From positions 616 to 64,615 of the forward strand of contig NZ_AZEH01000042.1 of assembly GCF_001436275.1 (NCBI RefSeq): a DNA stretch of 64,000 bases, read 5' to 3'. The position numbers and the translations under genes are program-made. Origin of the DNA: Liquorilactobacillus oeni DSM 19972 (GTDB lineage: Bacteria > Bacillota > Bacilli > Lactobacillales > Lactobacillaceae). The notes beneath the pieces were generated by a model. The model was not told where the DNA came from, searched no databases, and saw only the letters and a list, made by a program, of their open reading frames with translations. Every line of letters starts with the position of its first letter. Positions within the stretch are counted from its first letter, which is position 1. Shown piece after piece: positions 8,647 to 17,230 of this stretch.

Positions 8647-9782
8647 ATTTCAATAAAATTATTGAAAGCCGCCTTTTTTATCGAATAGTTGCACTGATAC
8701 TTGCTATATTTCTTTTTGTATATACTAATTCGGATAAATTGAGTACTACAAGAAATAGTTCAAATAATAACGAAGCTGGGATGTTGTCAAACAGAACTGA
8801 ATCAATGAATGTTTCTTTGCAACTTGATGTAAATAGCGATAAATATTTTGTAACGGGCTATCCCTCAAGGGTTAATGTTAAAATTACGGGGCCAAGCGCT
8901 TTAGTGACTACTACTGCTAATACAAGAAACTTTAGAATTTATGCAGACCTCAATAAATTAAAGACTGGAACCCATGAAGTTAAACTTAAACAATCAGGGT
9001 TAAATAAAGAATTGGACTATACAATTAACCCTAAAACTATCAAGGTTACGATTAGTCCAAGGAAAACTGCCACTTTTCCAGTTCAGTTTAGGTATGATAA
9101 GGAAAAGATTGCAGGTGACTATGGAGTAGGACGTCTTACCGCGGATCCGCAAGCAGTTAGTGTGACAGGTGCTAAAGATGATATTAATAATATTTCCGAA
9201 GTGTTAGCGGTAGTTGATTTAACCAAGGGTACTAAGGAAACAGTAAGCCGTTCTGTTCTATTGCAAGCTGTGAATAATAGGGGTAAAATTTTGAACGTGG
9301 TAATCACTCCGCAGGCTGCAAGGGTACGTATTCCTATTTACAATTCAACTTCTTCCAAAAAAGTTGCCGTAGATTTTTCGGCAAGCGGAAATGGTGTTAG
9401 CGGTAAAAGTTACCGTTTTTCGAGCAGTACTAAAGAAGTTACAGTGAACGGAACTAAAGGAGCTTTGAGCAGGATAAGCAAGATGACGGTGCCAGTTCCT
9501 ATTTCTGGGCTTGCTGATTCAGAAACACAGACAATTGAGCTACAATCACCAGGAAATGGCATTTCTTCTATTCAGCCAAAAAGTATTAAGGTAAAAATCG
9601 ATGTAACGGATGACCAAACTGCAAATAAAACGACTTCAGAGGGTGACTCTACTCGGGAAACAGAGAAAGTTTCATCCAGCAGTAGTGAAGAAAGTTCTTC
9701 GAGCTCTTCAAAAGATAGCAGTGAGTCAGTATCAACGGTATCTTCCGCTTCAACTTCGGTTTCAAGCAGTCAAAGTGATTAA
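8643..9782 (+). CDS. cdaR: CdaA regulatory protein CdaR (YbbR domains)
   Basis: An N-terminal membrane anchor (about residues 10-28) followed by repeated extracytoplasmic YbbR domains and a Ser/Thr/Glu-rich tail of about 50 residues. In the family it binds CdaA and modulates c-di-AMP output. It starts at TTG 8643 after AAAGGAGG, overlapping the cdaA stop. 379 residues. The low-complexity tail is probably an unfolded wall-spanning or surface extension; that is inference. Confidence 0.93.
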   Translation: MNFNKIIESRLFYRIVALILAIFLFVYTNSDKLSTTRNSSNNNEAGMLSNRTESMNVSLQLDVNSDKYFVTGYPSRVNVKITGPSALVTTTANTRNFRIYADLNKLKTGTHEVKLKQSGLNKELDYTINPKTIKVTISPRKTATFPVQFRYDKEKIAGDYGVGRLTADPQAVSVTGAKDDINNISEVLAVVDLTKGTKETVSRSVLLQAVNNRGKILNVVITPQAARVRIPIYNSTSSKKVAVDFSASGNGVSGKSYRFSSSTKEVTVNGTKGALSRISKMTVPVPISGLADSETQTIELQSPGNGISSIQPKSIKVKIDVTDDQTANKTTSEGDSTRETEKVSSSSSEESSSSSSKDSSESVSTVSSASTSVSSSQSD

Positions 9783-9815
9783 ATAAATTTGTTGTGGAAA
9801 TGAGGATTAAAAATA

Positions 9816-11180
9816 ATGAAATATTTTGGAACAGACGGAGTCAGGGGAGTTGCAAATGAAAGTTTAAGTCCAGAACTTGCTTTCAAACTCGGTCGTTGCG
9901 GTGGCTTTATATTAACTAAACATGCAGAAAATAGTGGTAAAGCACCAAGGGTTTTAGTTGCACGCGATACACGAATTTCGGGCCAAATGCTGGAGAATGC
10001 TTTAATAGCTGGACTTTTATCTGTTGGAATTGAAGTTTTTTCTTTAGGAGTCATTACTACCCCTGGTGTAGCTTACCTTGTCCGTGTGCAAGATGCAGAT
10101 GCAGGAATAATGATTTCTGCTTCGCATAATCCGGTAGAAGATAATGGAATAAAATTCTTCGGTGGTGACGGATTTAAATTATCTGATGAAAAGGAAGAAG
10201 AAATTGAGGAACTTCTCGAAAGTTCAAAAGATGAACTTCCACGGCCTGCAGCACAAGGTTTAGGCACTTTGAGTGAATATCATGAAGGAATTTTGAAGTA
10301 TACGCAGTTTTTGGAACAGACTATCCCTGATGACTTAGAAGGTTTGAAAATTGCTGTTGACGGTGCTAACGGTGCAACGAGCGGAGCTGTTTCAAGGTTA
10401 TTTGCTGACTTGGGGCTTGATTTTACAACTATTGCGACAGAGCCTGATGGTTTGAATATTAATAAAAATGTTGGGTCTACACATCCTGAAACTTTGGCAC
10501 ACTTTGTAGTTGAACAAGAGGCACAAATGGGTGTTGCTTTTGATGGTGATGGCGATCGCTGTATTGCTGTTGACGAACTTGGCAATATTGTTGACGGCGA
10601 TAAAGTAATGTATATTTGCGGCAAGTACCTAAGTGAACGTGGGCGTTTAAAGAAAGATACAATAGTGACTACTGTAATGAGCAACCTTGGTCTATATAAA
10701 GCAATGGCTAAAAATGGCTTGAATTCTGTCAAGACCAGAGTAGGAGATCGTTATGTGGTAGAAGAAATGCGCAAAAACGGTTATAATCTTGGCGGTGAGC
10801 AATCTGGACATGTGGTATTTCTTGATTTTAATACTACGGGAGATGGGATGCTAACTGCGTTACAATTAATGAATGTTGTTAAGCAGACAGGTAAAAAGCT
10901 GTCAGAACTTGCCGCTGAAGTAACAACATATCCACAGGAATTAATAAATGTTGAAGTCACAGACAAAAAAGCTGCTTTGAAAAATAAAGCAGTGTTAGAA
11001 ATCATTCAAAATGTAGAAGGTAAGATGGGCGCTGAAGGACGTGTCTTAGTAAGGCCTAGCGGAACCGAGAACCTTTTAAGGGTGATGGCAGAGGCAAAGA
11101 CTAAAGAGCAAGTACATGAGTACGTTACCGCGATTGCAACAGTGGTCGAAAAAGAACTAGGCACTAATGAAAAAGATTAA
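9816..11180 (+). CDS. glmM: Phosphoglucosamine mutase
   Basis: Converts glucosamine-6-P to glucosamine-1-P for UDP-GlcNAc and wall synthesis. ISASHNP carries the phosphorylated catalytic Ser103, DGDGDR the Mg2+ site, GGEQSGH the sugar-binding loop and [12 protein letters not shown] the phosphate-binding loop. 454 residues, full length. In related bacteria GlmM contacts and inhibits CdaA, linking wall precursor supply to c-di-AMP. It is the last gene of the cda operon, followed by a repeat element and terminator. Confidence 0.97.
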   Translation: MKYFGTDGVRGVANESLSPELAFKLGRCGGFILTKHAENSGKAPRVLVARDTRISGQMLENALIAGLLSVGIEVFSLGVITTPGVAYLVRVQDADAGIMISASHNPVEDNGIKFFGGDGFKLSDEKEEEIEELLESSKDELPRPAAQGLGTLSEYHEGILKYTQFLEQTIPDDLEGLKIAVDGANGATSGAVSRLFADLGLDFTTIATEPDGLNINKNVGSTHPETLAHFVVEQEAQMGVAFDGDGDRCIAVDELGNIVDGDKVMYICGKYLSERGRLKKDTIVTTVMSNLGLYKAMAKNGLNSVKTRVGDRYVVEEMRKNGYNLGGEQSGHVVFLDFNTTGDGMLTALQLMNVVKQTGKKLSELAAEVTTYPQELINVEVTDKKAALKNKAVLEIIQNVEGKMGAEGRVLVRPSGTENLLRVMAEAKTKEQVHEYVTAIATVVEKELGTNEKD

Positions 11181-11194
11181 CTTGATGGGCGGTT

Positions 11195-11298
11195 CCATTA
11201 GTTTTTGAGCATTAATTGCGGATTATGAACGATAGAGTGGTAGTGGGTAAACAAAAAAATGACTATTGATACATGCTAGCATATTACAGGTTATAAAA
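11195..11298 (+). repeat. Degenerate copy of a dispersed intergenic repeat
   Basis: Shares TTTGAGCATTAA, TGCGRATTAYGAAC and TGACTATTGA-ACA blocks, in the same order, with the two better copies at 17935-18070 and 52379-52519. The middle is shortened. As in those copies, it sits immediately before a terminator in the 3' region of an operon. The 345-base gap after glmM holds only this repeat, its terminator and about 200 bases in which I see no gene. Confidence 0.55.
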
Positions 11299-11328
11299 TA
11301 AGGCTTGGTCATTTGACCAAGCCTTTGT
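11299..11328 (+). terminator. glmM operon terminator
   Basis: AGGCTTGGTCA-TT-TGACCAAGCCT, an 11-bp perfect stem followed by TTTGTTG; the T run is weak. Confidence 0.75.
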
Positions 11329-11525
11329 TGACTTTGGTGGTATTCAGGCAATTGAGTCTTAAAATGAACTACTTTTTGACAGTTCTTGAATTACCTCTAT
11401 ATTAAGTTGTGATTCTATATGTTGTGTAATTATTAGTATCAAAAAAGTTCTTGCTAACTATATTACATATTTTATTTAATATCTGAATATACAACTTTCA
11501 TCTAATCACTGGCAAGCTACTATAG

Positions 11526-11774
11526 TTATTTGAAGAGTAAGACTAAGAAGTTAACGAAGCGAAAGAGAATGTAGTAACATAAACTAATAAACAAATACGT
11601 AAGCAGTAATACCAGTATCGGTATGAACCAAAAAGAAGTCTGAATTAACGTAAAAAAGGTTTGGATAACAGCAATAGAGCCTGAGTAGTGATTAAACAAT
11701 GATAAGAAACCTTTTAGTAGAAGTGTCACAAATCCTAATATCATACTTAAGCCAAATTGTTTAGAATTAATCAT
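11526..11774 (-). CDS. Small hydrophobic membrane protein, function unknown
   Basis: 82 residues, mostly hydrophobic, with two or three likely membrane helices and a C-terminal run FRFVNFLVLLFK. I do not recognise a family. ATG 11774 follows GCGAGG by about nine bases. A minus-strand -10 (TATAAT, complement of 11802-11807) sits just upstream. Promoter plus ribosome binding site argue for a real gene, but there is no homology support. It is divergent from the candidate sRNA. Confidence 0.5.
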   Translation of the reverse strand: MINSKQFGLSMILGFVTLLLKGFLSLFNHYSGSIAVIQTFFTLIQTSFWFIPILVLLLTYLFISLCYYILFRFVNFLVLLFK

Positions 11775-11858
11775 AAGCAATAACCTCGCAATCCTTCTAA
11801 TATTATAGTATAGCTGAAAACGAATAACAGGAAAAATGAAAAGGTAAGTTTAAACTTG

Positions 11859-11887
11859 TTGACAGCGTTTGCAAAAAGCGCTATCAT
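11859..11887 (+). promoter_or_regulatory. Strong promoter with overlapping cre-like site
   Basis: TTGACA, a 17-base spacer and TATCAT: a consensus -35 and near-consensus -10. Bases 11859-11873 (TTGACAGCGTTTGCA) match the CcpA operator consensus WTGNAANCGNWNNCW at all but one defined position. The inverted sequence AGCGTTT...AAGCGCT continues into the spacer. CcpA binding here would block the -35, so carbon repression is predicted. Confidence 0.65.
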
Positions 11888-11893
11888 CTAGAA

Positions 11894-11975
11894 GTAAGGT
11901 AATTAATAGTTACCTTCTAATCAATTCTCTTTCTCTCTTATGCCAACCACCGCATTATTGCGGTGGTTTTGCTTT
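11894..11975 (+). ncRNA. Candidate small RNA (about 80 nt), possibly carbon-regulated
   Basis: Starts about 7 bases after the -10 at 11882-11887. It begins with a 7-bp hairpin (AAGGTAA/TTACCTT, 11896-11916), continues as an unpaired C/U-rich stretch (CTCTTTCTCTC, about 11926-11938), and ends in a 10-bp terminator hairpin AACCACCGCA/TGCGGTGGTT (11945-11968) with a T-rich tail. No ORF with a ribosome binding site fits inside. The C/U run could pair with GA-rich Shine-Dalgarno sequences. Alternatively it is an attenuated leader of the gene at 12029. Confidence 0.5.
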
Positions 11976-12028
11976 GCTCAAATTGACACTTTGAAGGTTT
12001 TTTCTTTATAATAATTTGGAAAGGTAAG

Positions 12029-12349
12029 ATGGTGAAAATAATGAAAAATGAAGAAACTTTAACCTTAATTGAAGAAATTACGCGAAATGACGGCACAAGA
12101 TACTATGAGATTTCTAACGTGGTTCAAAATGGCCGTGCGGAACTTGCAGTACAGCGTGGTATGATCAAAGAAGTGAGAATATTGCAGCTTAATATTCCGC
12201 GTTCTAGTAGTGTTATCGAGTATGAGAAATATGTCAATGAAAATTTTGAAATGCCTAGTGAAGATTTTACTCATTTTGAAGAATGGAGCAAAACGCCTCA
12301 TATGCAAAAAGTGGTCAAACAAGTTTTGCGAGAAAATCATATTGCGTAA
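12029..12349 (+). CDS. Hypothetical protein, 106 residues
   Basis: I do not recognise this protein. It is soluble, mixed charge, with a predicted beta-rich start (ETLTLIEEITRNDGTRYYEI) and a helical, Glu-rich C-terminal half. GGAAAGG lies five bases before ATG 12029; another in-frame ATG is at 12041. It follows the candidate sRNA by about 55 bases and precedes the Pho-controlled pst operon, but nothing shows a functional tie to either. Confidence 0.7.
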   Translation: MVKIMKNEETLTLIEEITRNDGTRYYEISNVVQNGRAELAVQRGMIKEVRILQLNIPRSSSVIEYEKYVNENFEMPSEDFTHFEEWSKTPHMQKVVKQVLRENHIA

Positions 12350-12577
12350 TGACTGAAGAATGAAATTGAAATATTAAGCAAAATAGCAACATAATTTTTA
12401 AAGAGTAATTCGTGATTTTTCGGTAATTAATTGTTCTGATCTATTATTAGAAGAACTTACTATAATTAAGCCCAAAAGCTTATAATTCAGTTGCTAATTA
12501 ATAAAAATACTTTTTCAGACTATAATATTTTTAAACGAACCTGCTGTTTTTTAGGAAAATAGCAATTATTTTTTTCT

Positions 12578-12631
12578 TTACATAAACGTTACAAAAAGGT
12601 GTATCCATTCTTTACATTAACAGGATAAAAT
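12578..12631 (+). promoter_or_regulatory. Pho box and promoter of the pst operon
   Basis: Four hexamers repeat with 11-base periodicity: TTACAT, TTACAA, TGTATC (weak) and TTTACA at 12578, 12589, 12600 and 12611. A -10-like TAAAAT follows at 12626-12631, with no good -35 of its own. This is the arrangement of PhoP-activated promoters in Firmicutes (TT[AT]ACA-N5 repeats). The preceding 228 bases after the 106-residue gene are AT-rich and show no gene. Confidence 0.7.
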
Positions 12632-12665
12632 ACAGCATGTAACAAGGAAAGGAAGAAGTAGAAAA

Positions 12666-13565
12666 ATGAAAAATCTCACCAAAATTGCTACAGTTATCAT
12701 TGCAAGCACTGCATTACTTGTAGGATGTGGAAATTCAAACTCCAACTCCAGTTCTTCATCCTCATCTGCTTCAAGCAAAACTGTTTCAGGAAAAATTACG
12801 ATTGTTGGCTCCACAGCTTTACAACCTTTAGTAGAAAAGGCCGCTGAGAACTTCCAAGCAGATAATTCTAAGGTTAATATTACTGTTCAGGGCGGAGGTT
12901 CTGGTACAGGTTTAAGCCAAGTTCAGTCTGGTGCTGTTACGATCGGTAACTCTGATATTTTTGCAGAAAAGCAAAGCGGAATTAAGGCAGAAGACCTTGT
13001 AGATCATCAAGTAGCTGTTGTAGGTATGACTCCTGTTGTTAATAAAGACGCCGGTGTAAAAAACGTTACAATGAGTCAATTACGTGACATCTTTACTGGT
13101 AAGGTTACAAATTGGAACCAGGTTGGTGGTAAAGATGAAAAAATCGTCTTGATCAACCGTCCTTCTGGTAGTGGTACTAGAGCAACGTTTGAAAGTGCTG
13201 TTATGAATGGACAAACAGCTGCAAAATCTCAAGAACAGGATTCCAATGGTACTGTTCAAAAGATGATTGCCCAGACTCCAGGTTCAATCAGTTATTTAGC
13301 ATTTTCATATGTTAAGTCTGATGTTCAGGCACTTTCAATTGACGGAGTTGCACCAACTGATGCAAATGTAACAACAAATAAATGGAAAATTTGGTCTTAT
13401 GAACACATGTACACTAAAGGTAAACCAGATACTGCTGCTAAATCTTTCTTGGACTACATGAAGTCATCAAAAGTACAAAAAGGTTTAGTTAAAGACCTTG
13501 GATATATTTCTATCAGCAATATGAAAGTTCAAAAAGATTCAGATGGTAAAGTTACTGATAAGTAA
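12666..13565 (+). CDS. pstS: Phosphate-binding lipoprotein PstS
   Basis: Surface lipoprotein that captures phosphate for the Pst ABC importer. The signal peptide ends in LLVG-Cys21 (lipobox), followed by a Ser/Asn-rich linker and a phosphate-binding domain with GSTALQPL, GGGSGTGLSQV and NRPSGSGTRATF (phosphate contacts). 299 residues. First gene of pstSCAB1B2-phoU, behind the Pho box, and separated from pstC by a structured 246-base gap. Confidence 0.96.
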   Translation: MKNLTKIATVIIASTALLVGCGNSNSNSSSSSSSASSKTVSGKITIVGSTALQPLVEKAAENFQADNSKVNITVQGGGSGTGLSQVQSGAVTIGNSDIFAEKQSGIKAEDLVDHQVAVVGMTPVVNKDAGVKNVTMSQLRDIFTGKVTNWNQVGGKDEKIVLINRPSGSGTRATFESAVMNGQTAAKSQEQDSNGTVQKMIAQTPGSISYLAFSYVKSDVQALSIDGVAPTDANVTTNKWKIWSYEHMYTKGKPDTAAKSFLDYMKSSKVQKGLVKDLGYISISNMKVQKDSDGKVTDK

Positions 13566-13811
13566 TTTAAGCTGAAGCGAGGTAGCTTTTAATGAAAAAA
13601 TTCAGTAGATCTTTTATCTTCAAAGATGGACTACCTTGTTCAGCTAGAAATAATCTTATGATTTTATTTGGATTTTTTAGAGCCTTGTTAGCAAGTCATT
13701 TTCAGATTCTCGCTTGTGATATAGCTTGTAATTTATAATTTATGGGGGCAAACGGACCGTTTTTAACGAGTCTTGTTTACTCCCAAATTTTGTTAGAAAG
13801 GTGTTTTTTAA
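13566..13811 (+). other. Structured pstS-pstC spacer
   Basis: Two fold-back regions are visible. CTGAA-GCGA-GGTAG at 13572-13585 can pair with CTACC-TTGT-TCAG at 13631-13643, enclosing a small inner hairpin. TGGGGGCAAAC (13743-) can pair with GTTTACTCCCA (to 13785) just before the pstC ribosome binding site. A 48-codon ORF (13592-13738, ATG nine bases after GAGG) overlaps the first structure; I give it low weight as a gene. The spacer probably sets the high PstS to PstC ratio by partial termination or RNA processing (inference). Confidence 0.45.
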
Positions 13812-14735
13812 ATGGATGATCCTATTAAGAATAAAATACAAAGCACCTCGAAAGAAACTAGACAGGATATTTTGGGACGCTTTCTCACCTACCTGTGTAT
13901 TGCGTTTATTATGATAGTTGTTCTTTCGATTTTTGTCTTTGTTGCTTCAAAAGGCATCGCTACTTTTACTGTTAATAAGGCAAATTTTTGGGAATTTTTG
14001 ACGGGTAAAAACTGGAATCCTACTGCGACTGATGCAAGCGGGAAACCTATGCTGGGAGCATTACCAATGATTACAGGTTCCTTTGGAGTTACTATCTTGG
14101 CAGTTATTTTTGCAACTCCTTTTGCAATCGGGACGGCTCTTTATATGACTGAAGTTGCTTCTAAAAGAGGAGAAAAAATTCTTCAAAGCGTTGTTGAACT
14201 TCTTGTTGGTATTCCTTCAGTTGTTTATGGCTTTATTGGTTTGTCTGTAGTGGTTCCGCTTGTACGTAATCATTTTGGAGGCTCTGGTTATGGAATCCTT
14301 TCTGGTTCGATTGTGCTCTTTGTAATGGTGCTTCCTACAGTGACATCAATGACTGTTGACAGTTTGCGTGCGGTTCCACGCTACTACAAAGAAGCTTCCC
14401 TTGCTTTGGGGGCAACAAAATGGCAGACAATTTATAAGGTCCTTTTGCGTTCTGCAACTTCTGGAATCTTAACTGCAATTATTTTTGGTATGGCACGTGC
14501 TTTTGGTGAAGCATTGGCTGTTCAGATGGTCATTGGTAATGCTGCACTGATGCCTAAGGGTCTATTATCATCAGCTTCAACATTAACAAGTGTTTTAACA
14601 ATGGGAATTGGTAATACTGTCATGGGTACAGTAGGTAATAATGCTCTTTGGTCATTAGCTCTGATTCTTTTGTTAATGTCACTGATTTTCAATATCGTGG
14701 TTCGACTTATTGGACGTAAAGGGAGACTGGATTAA
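13812..14735 (+). CDS. pstC: Phosphate ABC transporter permease PstC
   Basis: Inner membrane component of the Pst importer, 307 residues with six membrane segments. The ABC permease EAA loop reads EASLALGATKWQTIYKVLL. AAAGG precedes the ATG. pstA begins one base after its stop. Confidence 0.95.
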   Translation: MDDPIKNKIQSTSKETRQDILGRFLTYLCIAFIMIVVLSIFVFVASKGIATFTVNKANFWEFLTGKNWNPTATDASGKPMLGALPMITGSFGVTILAVIFATPFAIGTALYMTEVASKRGEKILQSVVELLVGIPSVVYGFIGLSVVVPLVRNHFGGSGYGILSGSIVLFVMVLPTVTSMTVDSLRAVPRYYKEASLALGATKWQTIYKVLLRSATSGILTAIIFGMARAFGEALAVQMVIGNAALMPKGLLSSASTLTSVLTMGIGNTVMGTVGNNALWSLALILLLMSLIFNIVVRLIGRKGRLD

Positions 14736-14736
14736 T

Positions 14737-15624
14737 ATGGGAACAAAATTACAAAATAATATTGCAATCGCAGTCATTCGAATTCTTGCGGCCCTGGTAG
14801 TTTTAATTTTGGTTTTCTTACTTGGAAAGATATTGATTTCTGGTATTCCGCATATTTCATGGCACTTTTTGACAGCAGCTTCACAATCATTTGAAAGCGG
14901 CGGCGGAATTGGGGTTCAATTGTTTAATTCTATCTATCTTTTAGCACTTACTTTGATTATTTCTTTTCCAATTTCTTTAGGAGCTGGTATTTTTCTTTCA
15001 GAATATGCTCCTAAAAACTTTTTAACTGCTATTGTGCGAATGGCAATTGAAGTTTTAAGTTCCCTGCCATCAGTTGTAGTTGGTTTGTTTGGGTTCTTAT
15101 TATTTGTTGTTCAGATGAAGATGGGCTTTTCAATTCTTTCTGGTGCCATTGCTTTGACCTTTTTCAATTTACCTTTGTTGACGAGAAATATTGAAGAATC
15201 ATTGCGTGCAATTCCAGACTTGCAACGTGAAGCAGGAATGTCATTGGGACTTTCAAAATGGAAAACTGTTACTAAAGTTATTCTTCCTGAAGCACTGCCT
15301 GGAATTATTACAGGGGTTGTTTTAGGCGCTGGTCGTGTATTTGGAGAAGCTGCGGCATTGATTTATACAGCCGGACAAAGTGCTACGAATATTGACTTTG
15401 GAGATTGGAATCCGTTTAACTCAGCTAGCCCGCTTAATTTGTTTAGACCCGCAGAAACACTGGCAGTTCATATTTGGAAAATCAATTCAGAAGGTGTTAT
15501 GCCCGATGCAGCTGCAGTTTCAGCTGGTTCTTCTGCTGTCTTGATTATTGCCGTTTTGATTTTCAACTTACTGGCCCGTGTTCTTGGAAATAGTTTATAC
15601 CATAAGTTGACGGCTACTAAGTAG
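14737..15624 (+). CDS. pstA: Phosphate ABC transporter permease PstA
   Basis: Second membrane subunit of the Pst importer, about 295 residues with six membrane segments and the EAA loop REAGMSLGLSKWKTVTKVILPEALPG. I chose ATG 14737, preceded by GGGAG, over an in-frame upstream codon at 14710 that would overlap pstC. Followed after 11 bases by pstB. Confidence 0.95.
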   Translation: MGTKLQNNIAIAVIRILAALVVLILVFLLGKILISGIPHISWHFLTAASQSFESGGGIGVQLFNSIYLLALTLIISFPISLGAGIFLSEYAPKNFLTAIVRMAIEVLSSLPSVVVGLFGFLLFVVQMKMGFSILSGAIALTFFNLPLLTRNIEESLRAIPDLQREAGMSLGLSKWKTVTKVILPEALPGIITGVVLGAGRVFGEAAALIYTAGQSATNIDFGDWNPFNSASPLNLFRPAETLAVHIWKINSEGVMPDAAAVSAGSSAVLIIAVLIFNLLARVLGNSLYHKLTATK

Positions 15625-15635
15625 GAGGATTAATT

Positions 15636-16445
15636 ATGAGCATTAATAAGTATGATTTTAATGAAAAAAGTATCCTTAAGTTTGATCCCAACGAACATGA
15701 AATTGCAATCGAAACCAAGAATCTGCAAGTTTATTATGGGAACAACCATGCTTTATTCGATGGAAATTTGCAGTTTGAACGTTATAAAATAACTTCATTG
15801 ATTGGTGCTTCCGGTTCGGGAAAGTCAACCTATTTGCGTTCTCTTAACAGAATGAATGATAATGTGGCTAAAGTTGATGGACAAATTATGTATCGCGGCT
15901 TGGATGTCAATACCTCAAAAATCAACGTGTACGAAATGCGAAAACATATTGGGATGGTTTTTCAACGGCCTAATCCTTTTTCAAAATCTATTCGGGAAAA
16001 TATTACTTTTGCTTTGAAAGAACAAGGACTTAAAAATAAACAGAAGCTTAATGAAATTGTTGAACAAAGTTTACGGGATGCTGCTATTTGGGATGAAGTA
16101 AAAGATGATCTTGATAAAAGTGCATGGTCTCTTTCAGGAGGGCAGCAGCAGCGTCTGTGTATTGCACGCACAATTGCTATGAAGCCGGATATCCTATTGC
16201 TAGATGAACCCGCAAGTGCTCTGGATCCTATTTCTACAAGCAAAATTGAGGAAACACTGGTAGAACTAAAGAAACGGTACACAATCATTATTGTTACGCA
16301 TAATATGCAACAAGCTTCAAGAATAAGTGACTATACGGCATTTTTCCATCTTGGCCATATTCTCGAATATGATAAAACAAAGCATATTTTTACGGTGCCG
16401 AAAGTAACGGCAACTAATGATTATATTTCAGGGAATTTCGGCTAG
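15636..16445 (+). CDS. pstB1: Phosphate ABC transporter ATPase PstB, first copy
   Basis: Cytosolic ATPase that powers phosphate import. Walker [10 protein letters not shown], signature [16 protein letters not shown], Walker [14 protein letters not shown]. 269 residues with an N-terminal extension of about 25 residues not found in copy two. Tandem pstB genes are common in lactobacilli and streptococci. AGGAGG precedes the ATG. Confidence 0.95.
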   Translation: MSINKYDFNEKSILKFDPNEHEIAIETKNLQVYYGNNHALFDGNLQFERYKITSLIGASGSGKSTYLRSLNRMNDNVAKVDGQIMYRGLDVNTSKINVYEMRKHIGMVFQRPNPFSKSIRENITFALKEQGLKNKQKLNEIVEQSLRDAAIWDEVKDDLDKSAWSLSGGQQQRLCIARTIAMKPDILLLDEPASALDPISTSKIEETLVELKKRYTIIIVTHNMQQASRISDYTAFFHLGHILEYDKTKHIFTVPKVTATNDYISGNFG

Positions 16446-16456
16446 GAGGAGCAGTA

Positions 16457-17212
16457 ATGGACGAATTTATTACAACAAAGGATGTACATCTTTATTACGG
16501 AAAAAAAGAAGCGTTAAAGGGGATTACTCTGTCATTTCCAGATAAGGGAATCAATGCATTGATTGGCCCTTCAGGCTGCGGGAAGTCTACTTATTTAAGA
16601 ACTTTGAACCGAATGAATGACCTTATTCCGGGTGTTAAAATTACAGGCAGCATCATGATTAATGGTCAAGACATTTATAGTCCAAAAACTGATACTGTTG
16701 CTTTACGTAAAAAAGTCGGCATGGTTTTTCAACAACCCAATCCCTTTCCCTTTTCAATTTATGATAATGTAACTTACGGATTAAGAATTGACGGGGTTAA
16801 AGATAAACAAGTCCTTGATGAACGTGTTGAACAAAGTCTTAAGCAGGCTGCAGTTTGGGATGAAGTAAAAGATGATCTGCGTAAAAGTGCTCTTTCACTT
16901 TCTGGCGGGCAGCAGCAGCGTGTATGTATTGCACGTGTTTTAGCTGTCCAGCCTGATGTTATTTTACTCGACGAACCGACAAGCGCACTTGATCCAGTTT
17001 CAAGTGGATTAATTGAGGATATGTTATTGACGATTCGTGATAACTACACAATTGTAATTGTTACACATAACCTACAACAAGCTTCCCGTATTTCTGATAA
17101 AACAGCTTTCTTCCTTAATGGTGAGTTGATTGAAGCAGGAAAAACAAAAAGCTTGTTTTTAAACCCACAGCGGCAAGAAACAGACGACTATATCAGTGGA
17201 AGATTTGGTTAG
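16457..17212 (+). CDS. pstB2: Phosphate ABC transporter ATPase PstB, second copy
   Basis: 251 residues. Walker [10 protein letters not shown], signature [16 protein letters not shown], Walker [14 protein letters not shown]. It is clearly related to the first copy but diverged over its whole length, so the duplication is old. The two may form a heterodimer or be alternative subunits; sequence cannot decide. GGAGGAGCAGTA precedes the ATG. Confidence 0.95.
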   Translation: MDEFITTKDVHLYYGKKEALKGITLSFPDKGINALIGPSGCGKSTYLRTLNRMNDLIPGVKITGSIMINGQDIYSPKTDTVALRKKVGMVFQQPNPFPFSIYDNVTYGLRIDGVKDKQVLDERVEQSLKQAAVWDEVKDDLRKSALSLSGGQQQRVCIARVLAVQPDVILLDEPTSALDPVSSGLIEDMLLTIRDNYTIVIVTHNLQQASRISDKTAFFLNGELIEAGKTKSLFLNPQRQETDDYISGRFG

Positions 17213-17230
17213 GCAGGGGGAGAATAAATC

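Noticed and set aside
10280-10732. Minus-strand open frame (150 codons) within glmM.
   Set aside because: Antisense shadow of a conserved enzyme gene; biased codons and no ribosome binding site.
11526-11975. Type I toxin-antitoxin module formed by the small membrane protein and the sRNA.
   Set aside because: The genes are divergent with no antisense overlap and I see no extended complementarity between them.
13592-13738. 48-codon ORF between pstS and pstC as a firm gene.
   Set aside because: It has a fair ribosome binding site but no recognisable features, and it overlaps an RNA fold; kept only as an observation.
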